The notes beneath the pieces were generated by a model. The model saw only the letters and a list, made by a program, of their open reading frames with translations, did no database searches and was not told where the DNA came from. This document shows, piece after piece, positions 1 to 5,738 of a DNA stretch of 32,640 bases; within the stretch, counting starts at the first letter, position 1, and the number at the start of each line of letters is the position of its first letter. The position numbers and the translations under genes are program-made. Origin of the DNA: Fibrobacter succinogenes (lineage in GTDB: Bacteria; Fibrobacterota; Fibrobacteria; Fibrobacterales; Fibrobacteraceae); NCBI GenBank assembly GCA_902762305.1, contig CACWNW010000023.1, forward strand, positions 1-32,640. Direction: 5' to 3'.

Positions 1-94
1 CAACACCACGGCTGAATTCAGAATGTTCCATGAAACGGCAGTGGCCAATTTCTTCGAGTTGGCGACGCATAGGGATAGAATTGAAATAATTCAT
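1..94 (-). CDS. ilvC: Ketol-acid reductoisomerase, N-terminal 31 codons (partial)
   Basis: The gene runs off the left edge. The visible start reads MNYFNSIPMRRQLEEIGHCR, followed by FMEHSEFSRGV, which matches the conserved IlvC amino terminus (in E. coli: [20 protein letters not shown], then FMGRDEF). IlvC is the NADPH-dependent acetohydroxyacid isomeroreductase of valine, leucine and isoleucine synthesis, a cytoplasmic enzyme. The start codon is preceded by an AGAGG ribosome binding site about 7 bases upstream. The Rossmann fold and the metal-binding residues lie outside the window, so only the identity of the N-terminus is supported. Confidence 0.9.
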   Translation of the reverse strand, partial: MNYFNSIPMRRQLEEIGHCRFMEHSEFSRGV

Positions 95-145
95 TTTTTT
101 GAACCTCTGTTAAATAAAATTGTTCCGGCGGAAAATGTAGTTAAA

Positions 146-175
146 AGTTACTAGTTCCAAGTTACTAGTTACTAG
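146..175. repeat. Short direct repeats AGTTACTAG
   Basis: The unit AGTTACTAGTT occurs at 146-156 and 160-170, and a third AGTTACTAG overlaps the second at 167-175. The array sits upstream of ilvC, next to the interspersed repeat at 204-244. It looks like intergenic repeat decay rather than a regulatory site; no function is visible. Confidence 0.5.
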
Positions 176-203
176 AATTTCAAGCTGAAAAACGCCTTAG
201 AAT

Positions 204-244
204 GTCATCCTGAGCGTAGCCCATAGGGCGAAGTCGAAGGATCC
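204..244 (+). repeat. Interspersed GTCATCCTGAGCG-type intergenic repeat
   Basis: The segment begins GTCATCCTGAGCGTAGC and ends CGAAGTCGAAGGATCC. This resembles a dispersed intergenic element found in many bacterial genomes, including Fibrobacter. A related copy lies inside a coding region at 3933-3959. No terminal inverted repeats or target-site duplication are visible, so the mechanism of spread is unknown. Confidence 0.7.
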
Positions 245-259
245 AGGCCCTATTTACAT

Positions 260-283
260 AAAAAAAGGGGGAAGTCTCCCCCT
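260..283 (-). terminator. Intrinsic terminator of the lipoprotein gene at 360-1424
   Basis: On the minus strand, GGGGGA pairs with TCCCCC across a four-base loop, and a run of seven T follows. The position, about 80 bases past the stop codon of the minus-strand lipoprotein gene, fits Rho-independent termination. Confidence 0.7.
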
Positions 284-324
284 GATTGCAGCCGCGGCAC
301 GCCGCGTCTTCCATACACCCCCTC

Positions 325-349
325 TGCGGGCTTCAGTCGCCAGCCCGCA
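325..349. other. Stem-loop just after the lipoprotein stop codon
   Basis: TGCGGGCT and AGCCCGCA form an 8-bp perfect stem around a nine-base loop, only 11 bases past the lipoprotein gene end. It has no T-run of its own; it could protect the mRNA 3' end or assist the terminator at 260-283. Confidence 0.5.
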
Positions 350-359
350 ACGCCAGGCT

Positions 360-1424
360 TTACGCGACCCAGCCGTCTTTATGCATTATCAATTTCCATT
401 TCCCGTTCTTCTTTGCCAAATAGTAGTAACTCCCGCTATTGAAAGATTCCTCTACACTCAATATCACCATATCATGGTTTTTGTTGAATAAGGCTCCTCC
501 CATGGCCGGGAACGATTCAAAATGGAAATCATCGCCCGAATGATGCGGCACAACAGAAATCATCGGATGCCAGAAAGGATATTTTACCGGCAAGATTGTG
601 TACCTCTCACTGCGAGACTCATGGACATTCGCTTTCATAAAATTGTTCAATAGAGATTCATATTCCTTGTTCAGAATAAGAACCTTTTGGCCCATCGATG
701 TTCTGCCCAAGCAAGCTGATTTCATTTCTTTCCAGGTATTTCGCTTTATCCTGTGCCGATCGATTTTATCCAGTTCATTCATATCAGAAGCAGAAGTATC
801 TACATAAAATACCTGCATAGTTTGGACGAAATAATCAACATTATGCACGCTACTAGAATCTTCTTGCAAGCCGGATATAGCCTCTTCAAGAGGAACATCC
901 ATAATTGCCGCAAACCGGATACTATCTTGTTTATCTCGGATGGCTCGCATCGAGTCCGGATTTTCTTTCCATGCTTTCATGAAAGCAATAATGTCAACCG
1001 GCTTATTCTTCTTCTGAGCACTATCATTCTTCTGAAGAGAATCCCGTTTTTCCCTATCACGAACATAACTATACTTACGCTTAGCATCAAACTCCATTAC
1101 AACATTATAGATTTCGCGTAATTCCGCCGCCAGGGAATCATCCGGCGCAACCGTCCCACAAAGAGAATCCGAAGTCAATTCCCATCTCGCAAAAAAGTGG
1201 TCCCTGTAATCGTTCACGGAATCGTGCAGCAGCGTATCACCCGTTGCCTGGAACTGCTCGTAAAATTTATACGCACGCGTAAGGACTGTATCCAACGGCA
1301 GTCCTTTCAACTCTTCAAACCGTTTCGCTTTTCGCTCCTCATCTTCATTAGACGGAGCCTTCTCCGAAGAGCATCCGAAAAGGAACATCGCCACCAAACT
1401 CATCGCAACAAGAACCTTCTTCAT
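360..1424 (-). CDS. Hypothetical lipoprotein, 354 aa
   Basis: I do not recognise the family. The N-terminus MKKVLVAMSLVAMFLFGCSS is a lipoprotein signal with lipobox LFGC, so the mature protein should be lipid-anchored at Cys18 in the envelope. The body is hydrophilic and rich in charged residues (many D, K and R), with no further membrane segment. The ATG start at 1424 was chosen over the in-frame TTG at 1436 because GGAGG lies 7 bases before it and the signal peptide begins there. The C-terminal third contains a beta-rich stretch (SGSYYYLAKKNGKWKLIMHK) that ends the protein, similar to the end of many SnoaL/NTF2-like or repeat-type secreted domains, but this is only an impression. The gene stands alone, followed by a hairpin and a terminator. 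Confidence 0.8.
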   Translation of the reverse strand: MKKVLVAMSLVAMFLFGCSSEKAPSNEDEERKAKRFEELKGLPLDTVLTRAYKFYEQFQATGDTLLHDSVNDYRDHFFARWELTSDSLCGTVAPDDSLAAELREIYNVVMEFDAKRKYSYVRDREKRDSLQKNDSAQKKNKPVDIIAFMKAWKENPDSMRAIRDKQDSIRFAAIMDVPLEEAISGLQEDSSSVHNVDYFVQTMQVFYVDTSASDMNELDKIDRHRIKRNTWKEMKSACLGRTSMGQKVLILNKEYESLLNNFMKANVHESRSERYTILPVKYPFWHPMISVVPHHSGDDFHFESFPAMGGALFNKNHDMVILSVEESFNSGSYYYLAKKNGKWKLIMHKDGWVA

Positions 1425-1526
1425 AAACGCCTCCAAGCGTTGTTTATCTAAAGAAAATGTAATTTATTTTTCACACCAAAAAAGCGAAACAAGCCCCAAG
1501 CATCAACACAAAAGCCGCCCACATCA

Positions 1527-1949
1527 CTACGCCACAGTCTTCAGCAGTTCCCTGCCGATACGGCGCAATTCCTCGTCAATGAGTTTCTTTCTTGCCAAAG
1601 AGGGTTTCTTCGTTCCGTTTACGTATGCGGCGAACAGGGGCTGAGGGATTCCCAATCGGCGGGCAAACGCCGAGGCGTTAAGTTCGGGGAACAGCCAAAA
1701 TATACGACCAATGGGATTTGTCTTTTTCGGAGAAAAGAAGCCCGAAAGTTCCAGGCCCTCGTCCAAATCATCAAACCACACGCCATCGCAATCAACGCGG
1801 CAGTTCTCCAACTGCTTTCGCGTAGCCTTCCGCAGCGGTTCGTAATCGCGGATGAGTTCACGCCCGATTCGGCCGTCTTTCAGTTCAACACAAACAGCGT
1901 CTTTCTCGATCCAAAGCCTTTTTACATCTTTTTCCGAAATCTCGTTCAT
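1527..1949 (-). CDS. DUF2442-like protein with C-terminal helix-turn-helix, 140 aa
   Basis: The first half (about residues 1-75) looks like a DUF2442 domain: short beta-strands of the form 'VKRLWIEKDAVCVELKDGR' followed by a polar region. Residues about 88-130 (LNASAFARRLGIPQPLFAAY, then VNGTKKPS) form an Xre-like helix-turn-helix of the SQSxLAxRLGIxQxxxxxYxxGxKKPS type. The start codon overlaps the stop of the upstream RelB/DinJ-like gene in an ATGA, so the two are translationally coupled. DUF2442 genes are often paired with DUF4160 in toxin-antitoxin-like loci; here the partner is instead a RelB/DinJ-like protein. A DNA-binding autoregulator is the likely role. No catalytic residues are apparent. 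Confidence 0.75.
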   Translation of the reverse strand: MNEISEKDVKRLWIEKDAVCVELKDGRIGRELIRDYEPLRKATRKQLENCRVDCDGVWFDDLDEGLELSGFFSPKKTNPIGRIFWLFPELNASAFARRLGIPQPLFAAYVNGTKKPSLARKKLIDEELRRIGRELLKTVA

Positions 1950-2263
1950 CCGTTCGTTCCAAGCCGTTTCTTTCTCTCCGCACGGGCAGCCTTGATTTCG
2001 GCCTCGATTTCTTCTTCACTCAAGTTGTCAACGCCATGTTCACGGGCCTGTTTCTGCGCCTCATTAAGGTAGTAAAGCAAATCATGACCCTTATATGTCG
2101 GAGGAGTTCCCTTCACCTCAAACGGAATTCCATTTTCGACAAGAGCACGTTTGAAAAAGATGCGCACAGCCGTGGGTATATCCATCCCAAGGCTTTCAAA
2201 CAGGTCGGAAACCTGCTTTTTCAAATCTTCTTCAATCCTTATTTGCAAAACCGACATCGGCAT
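1946..2263 (-). CDS. RelB/DinJ-family antitoxin-like protein, 105 aa
   Basis: The N-terminal half (MPMSVLQIRIEEDLKKQVSD, then LFESLGMDIPTAVRIFFKRA) is a typical ribbon-helix-helix domain of the RelB/DinJ family: a beta-strand 'VLQIRIEEDLKKQ' and a helix ending in 'DIPTAVRIFFKRAL'. The C-terminal half is acidic and helical (NLSEEEIEAEIKAARAERKK), as in antitoxin toxin-binding arms. The start at 2263 is preferred over 2278 because AGGGGG lies 5 bases upstream of it. The next gene begins within its stop codon. No YafQ/RelE-type toxin follows, so it is either an orphan antitoxin, or its true partner is the DUF2442-HTH protein. A palindrome about 110 bases upstream may be its operator. Confidence 0.8.
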   Translation of the reverse strand: MPMSVLQIRIEEDLKKQVSDLFESLGMDIPTAVRIFFKRALVENGIPFEVKGTPPTYKGHDLLYYLNEAQKQAREHGVDNLSEEEIEAEIKAARAERKKRLGTNG

Positions 2264-2368
2264 ACAGACCCCCTGCATTATTACATCAAAATATAGTCAA
2301 AATAACTGCAAAAAGCAATACTTTTGCATAGAATCACTATTTTTCGTTCTTTTTTCTCCCCCCTCACC

Positions 2369-2410
2369 AAAAAAAATTATACCATTTGGTATAATACCAA
2401 ATGGTATAAT
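2369..2410 (-). terminator. 35-bp palindrome with T-run: terminator and/or operator
   Basis: Two 17-base arms (2376-2392 and 2394-2410) are perfect inverted repeats around a single A. On the minus strand a T-run of about seven bases follows, as expected for an intrinsic terminator of the hydrolase operon that ends at 2448. Each arm also contains its own small palindrome (ATACCATTTGGTAT and ATACCAAATGGTAT) and the outer edges read TATAAT on both strands, so the site could equally be a tandem operator and promoter for the RelB-like gene downstream. Confidence 0.6.
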
Positions 2411-2447
2411 TTATAAATCTAGGCTGCCCTATTTTATGAAAAAATGA

Positions 2448-3041
2448 TTATTCCCTAATCCACCTATCCAGAAAAACCATCTGCTCGGCGGTGTGGAACC
2501 AGTGTTCGCCGCCGTCCATCACGGTCAAGGGAGCACCGATTCTCTGGGCGAATTCGCGCATCGTTTCCAGTGAAGTCAGGTTGTCATTCAAGCCGTACAG
2601 AATTTTCGTCGGGATGCGCCACTCGATCGGATTTTCACGCACGTAGCACAGGTATTCCCACGAGAGCGTTTCGCCGAAATTCGTCGGCACCGTTTTCTTT
2701 TCGCGGAGCTCCCCTTCGGAGACTCCCGCCCAAGCCATCATGTCGCAAATCAGCTTTTCCAAGTTGACCATCGGTGAAATAAAATAGGCATGCTTGATGG
2801 ACTTGTCACCCAGCGAGTTCATCGAAAAGAACGCCCCGATACTATTTGCGACAAGGATTACTTCATCGTAGCCCGCCGCGACGAAATCAAAATAAACCGG
2901 GAATTCCTTCTTGGCATCCCACGGGGTTTCCGCCTTGTAATCGAACCCGAGAACATCGGCTTCCGGGAACAGGTTCTTGTAATGCAGCGCCTCGTCAGCG
3001 TTCCCGCCCTTCCCGTGCACATAAAGGACAAGGTTTTTCAT
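2448..3041 (-). CDS. Alpha/beta hydrolase family protein, 197 aa
   Basis: A small cytoplasmic hydrolase with no signal peptide. It starts with a beta-strand and an oxyanion-type turn (LVLYVHGKGG, residues 4-13). The nucleophile elbow is ANSIGA with Ser67; the acid is probably Asp153 in YGLNDN, and the base His180 or His183 in GGEHWFH. The length is near the lower limit for the fold, as in RBBP9/YdeN-like or UPF0227-type hydrolases. The substrate is unknown. The start lies 6 bases after the stop codon of the upstream FISUMP gene, and its AAAGGA ribosome binding site lies inside that gene's last codons, so the pair is likely co-transcribed. Confidence 0.85.
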   Translation of the reverse strand: MKNLVLYVHGKGGNADEALHYKNLFPEADVLGFDYKAETPWDAKKEFPVYFDFVAAGYDEVILVANSIGAFFSMNSLGDKSIKHAYFISPMVNLEKLICDMMAWAGVSEGELREKKTVPTNFGETLSWEYLCYVRENPIEWRIPTKILYGLNDNLTSLETMREFAQRIGAPLTVMDGGEHWFHTAEQMVFLDRWIRE

Positions 3042-3047
3042 ACCTTG

Positions 3048-4553
3048 CTAGTCCTTTACGCAACGAACTGAAAATGCATAGATCTTTGGGTAGAAGTACA
3101 GGTTCGCATTGTCGCCATAGTAGTACACGTACACATTATTCGCGTTTGTTTCACGATCCCTCTCATACTCTACAGAACTCCAGAAGTACGTATATTTGCC
3201 CTCTTCGAGGAAATCTCCTCCATCGCAGAACCTGAAACCAGCAGGCAACGCGGTGAAACCGAATGCATCCGTGCCATTTCCGCTTGTTCCTTTATAATCA
3301 TTCCAGCCCGTCTGCGATTTGAGAACCTTGCCCGCAGTGGATCTTCCGCCCACAGCCATGAGAAAGGCTTGCCATTCGGTATTATTCGGCAAATGCCAAC
3401 CCGGCGGGCAAATGCCCTGCACCGTGCCGGTCAGATTGCAAAATTTATCGTAACCGCATTCAAGCGGATTATCGGCATCATTCGCAAGCTTCACCGAATC
3501 GATTGCCGCGGCCCATGTATAAAAACGGCCAGCCACATCGCAGGTAGAGCTATCCCCGTTGTCCTTCTTTCCAAAGCACCAACTCTTTTCCTTCACATTT
3601 AAATCCGAGGCATCATAGTAATTCAGGTTTTCGGCCATCCAAGTTTGGTCACCAATCTTCACCGTCTTGTATGTTTTGCCATCACGTTCATCGGTCATGG
3701 AGCCGTAGTCAATATCAGGATTAAAGCGACATTCCTTCGGCACATTCCAACTCCAACCCGTTTCGCCTTCCAGAAGCGCCGAACAATTCACCTTGTCCTC
3801 GCTACTACTGGAACTTGATTCAGGTTCGCTAGAGCTAGACTGCACATCAGCAGAGCTGCTACTAGACTGCGGCGTCACTTCAGAAGAAGACGACTCCGCG
3901 ACGCTAGACGAGGACTCCACAACACTGCTACTGGATTCTTCGCTTGCGCTCAGAATGACGGATGAAGAACTACTAGACTTCACCGAACTCGACGACTCTT
4001 CATTTTTCGAAGACGAAGACTTCGACTTTTCACTGCTGCTGGACGAACTTTCCGGTTCGCATAAAACCCAGTCACCTTGCTCACACCGTGCATAATAAGT
4101 AGGCGTGTACCCCATTGGTGAATGGGGAACCGCAAACACCATAAACCTCCACGATTGCACCTGACCTTCGTTTTCCGCATCGCATTCCCAATCGTCAGGA
4201 GCAGCACGAATCACATCACCTTCCGTTAGATTTTCCAGAGAAGTTGCAGAAGGTCCAGACCACTTACCATTTTTACATTTGTAAAAAACGGTATTGACTC
4301 TATACGTTCCATACCAAGCATCTAACGTTTCCCGGTACTGATACAATAAAAATTTGCCCTCGTACTTTTTATCACAGGTACGATACTCATCCGGATTAAA
4401 AGAAGAACTTGTCTCTGCAATTTCAGAAGACGAAGACACCGCCTTTTCACTGCTGGACGAGTCGTCATCCGGTCCAGAGGAATATGACGAATCATCTACG
4501 CACCCGACAAACGCGAATGCAGCCACCCCCATCGCAACGAGAAACTTTTTCAT
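3048..4553 (-). CDS. FISUMP-domain lipoprotein with YRTCD module and Ser-rich linker, 501 aa
   Basis: The N-terminus MKKFLVAMGVAAFAFVGC is a lipoprotein signal (lipobox FVGC, Cys18); the start at 4553 has GGAGGT 3 bases upstream, better than the longer in-frame option. Residues about 57-165 form a cysteine-containing module (EYRTCDKKYEGKFLLYQY ... ARCEQGDWVLC) that occurs twice in the FISUMP protein at 5739-7334. A linker of about 95 residues, mostly serine, follows. Residues about 283-501 are the FISUMP domain, from YGSMTDERDGKTYKTVKIGD through WMAENLNY, the GWHLPNNTEW motif, and FSVRCVKD at the end. FISUMP domains are found in exported Fibrobacter proteins of unknown function. Residues 199-207 (VILSASEES) are translated from an interspersed DNA repeat. 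The hydrolase gene follows immediately. Confidence 0.9.
   Translation of the reverse strand: MKKFLVAMGVAAFAFVGCVDDSSYSSGPDDDSSSSEKAVSSSSEIAETSSSFNPDEYRTCDKKYEGKFLLYQYRETLDAWYGTYRVNTVFYKCKNGKWSGPSATSLENLTEGDVIRAAPDDWECDAENEGQVQSWRFMVFAVPHSPMGYTPTYYARCEQGDWVLCEPESSSSSSEKSKSSSSKNEESSSSVKSSSSSSVILSASEESSSSVVESSSSVAESSSSEVTPQSSSSSADVQSSSSEPESSSSSSEDKVNCSALLEGETGWSWNVPKECRFNPDIDYGSMTDERDGKTYKTVKIGDQTWMAENLNYYDASDLNVKEKSWCFGKKDNGDSSTCDVAGRFYTWAAAIDSVKLANDADNPLECGYDKFCNLTGTVQGICPPGWHLPNNTEWQAFLMAVGGRSTAGKVLKSQTGWNDYKGTSGNGTDAFGFTALPAGFRFCDGGDFLEEGKYTYFWSSVEYERDRETNANNVYVYYYGDNANLYFYPKIYAFSVRCVKD
3933..3959 (-). repeat. Interspersed repeat captured in the Ser-rich linker
   Basis: On the minus strand this reads GTCATTCTGAGCGCAAGCGA followed by AGAATCC, a copy of the intergenic GTCATCCTGAGCG family seen at 204-244. 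It is in frame and gives VILSASEES inside an otherwise almost pure serine linker, so the host protein tolerates it. Confidence 0.75.
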
Positions 4554-4752
4554 ATGACCTCCGGTTACCAGATAAAATAAATCCAACACAAATGTAATCT
4601 TTTTCGGCGAGAACCATGTCAAAAGTCAATATAAAAAAACGGACGTAAGTAGGTCGGTTACCATAAAAAGTTATATTGAATAAAAACAAGCAACCAAGAA
4701 CTAGTTCAGTATTCTATATTTAAATTGCAGCAAATTCATCGGGACTTTCAAC

Positions 4753-5481
4753 ATGCCCATCACAAACAAAGCAACCATAACTCAATGGAATGAAGAAAAG
4801 GGATTCGGGTTTGCAACCGCAAACGGAACAAAATACTTCGTCCATGTTTCTGCTCTAGGGCATACCGTCCGACCGCCTAAAATTGGCGACACCATTACTA
4901 TTTGCAGCTTCGGGAAAACAGAAAAAGGCGTTCGAATCGAAAAAGGGATTCTTGAAGGAGTCGCCCTACGCCAAGAGCAGCGCACCTACCGTCCAACAAG
5001 TTCTGGATACCACAAAGCCAACAAATCCCTGCGTAGCTTTATTTTCGGCCTATGCATCATTTTGGTCGCAGTCTCCGGCATCTACACGTTTATTTCAAAA
5101 ACGTCACCGACAGTTTTTACGACACTGTCTGCTACGCAATACACTTCAAAAGATGAAGTTGCAAAATTTATTTGCAATAACGGTCACCTGCCATCGAATT
5201 ACGTGAGCAAAAGTGAAGGCAAAAGGCTATACGAACAAAAAACAGGCAAAACTTTCAGCAAATGGAATTTTAATCCCTTATCGACCCTCGGCGTAATGAT
5301 TGGTGGCGACAATTTCGACAATCGAGAAGGGCTGCTACCTCCAGGAACCTGGTACGAAGCCGATGTTGACTATTTCGCAAACAACCGAGGAACAAAGCGA
5401 CTTGTTTATGGCAGCGGTTGCAACATCTATTACACCGGCGACCACTACAGATCCTTCAGCAAGATTAGATTCGGAAATTAA
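4753..5481 (+). CDS. Cold-shock domain - membrane helix - barnase-type ribonuclease fusion, 242 aa
   Basis: Residues 5-70 are a cold-shock OB fold: KGFGFA (RNP1, 16-21) and YFVHVS (RNP2, 28-33), of the kind found at the N-terminus of DUF1294 and excalibur proteins. Residues about 95-115 (SFIFGLCIILVAVSGIYTFI) are one membrane helix with basic residues before it, which predicts an inside N-terminus and an outside C-terminus. Residues about 134-242 match barnase along its whole length: LPSNYVSKSEG, IGGDNFDNREGLLP, TWYEADVDY, GTKRLVYG and TGDHYRSFSKIR. The barnase catalytic and binding residues K27, R59, E73, R83, R87 and H102 correspond to K153, R191, E202, R212, R216 and H231. So the enzyme looks active, cutting RNA after guanine, with the domain placed in the periplasm. 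Cys141 and Cys223 could form a disulfide. No barstar gene is nearby. Confidence 0.9.
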   Translation: MPITNKATITQWNEEKGFGFATANGTKYFVHVSALGHTVRPPKIGDTITICSFGKTEKGVRIEKGILEGVALRQEQRTYRPTSSGYHKANKSLRSFIFGLCIILVAVSGIYTFISKTSPTVFTTLSATQYTSKDEVAKFICNNGHLPSNYVSKSEGKRLYEQKTGKTFSKWNFNPLSTLGVMIGGDNFDNREGLLPPGTWYEADVDYFANNRGTKRLVYGSGCNIYYTGDHYRSFSKIRFGN

Positions 5482-5503
5482 CCATCTTTAAGGGAAAACA
5501 AAC

Positions 5504-5641
5504 ATGGATTTTTTATCTGATTTAATAGCCGAATTTTTGGCAATGTTGCTCAATTGGCGACATATTCTGATTATATTATCGCTTCTATTTATAGGTTTCG
5601 TCGTTTATAAATTTGTATTGCCGATGTTTGGCACTTCGTAG
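5504..5641 (+). CDS. Small single-pass membrane protein, 45 aa
   Basis: A short open frame beginning MDFLSDLIAEFLAMLLNWRH, then a hydrophobic segment (ILIILSLLFIGFVVYKFVL) and ending in MFGTS. One membrane helix is predicted, with a short amphipathic N-terminal stretch. AGGG lies about 9 bases before the ATG. It begins 22 bases after the cold-shock/barnase gene on the same strand, so the two are probably one transcript. It has no similarity to barstar. It could be an immunity or regulatory partner of the ribonuclease, or an unrelated small protein; its reality as a gene rests on the hydrophobic pattern, spacing and ribosome binding site. Confidence 0.6.
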   Translation: MDFLSDLIAEFLAMLLNWRHILIILSLLFIGFVVYKFVLPMFGTS

Positions 5642-5697
5642 CATCACTCCGCTTGCCCGGAGACTACTACGAAGTCCCTCAATAATCGGCTCGGCAA

Positions 5698-5721
5698 TGC
5701 AGAAATGCAAGCATTTCTGCA
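5698..5721. terminator. Stem-loop between convergent genes
   Basis: TGCAGAAATGC and GCATTTCTGCA form an 11-bp perfect stem around AA. It lies between the end of the small membrane gene (plus strand) and the end of the FISUMP gene (minus strand), so it could stop transcription from both sides. There is no T-run, so the terminator call is moderate. Confidence 0.45.
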
Positions 5722-5738
5722 CAGCACTCGCCTCATTT

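Noticed and set aside
146-175. Short AGTTACTAG repeats as a possible CRISPR array
   Set aside because: The units are 9-11 bases, overlap each other and have no unique spacers.
753-1121. Open frame of 122 codons on the plus strand within the lipoprotein gene
   Set aside because: It is antisense to a gene with signal peptide and ribosome binding site, shows no domain and no initiation signals.
3793-4095. 100-residue Leu/Asp/Glu-rich frame on the plus strand
   Set aside because: It is the reverse complement of the serine-rich linker, not a gene.
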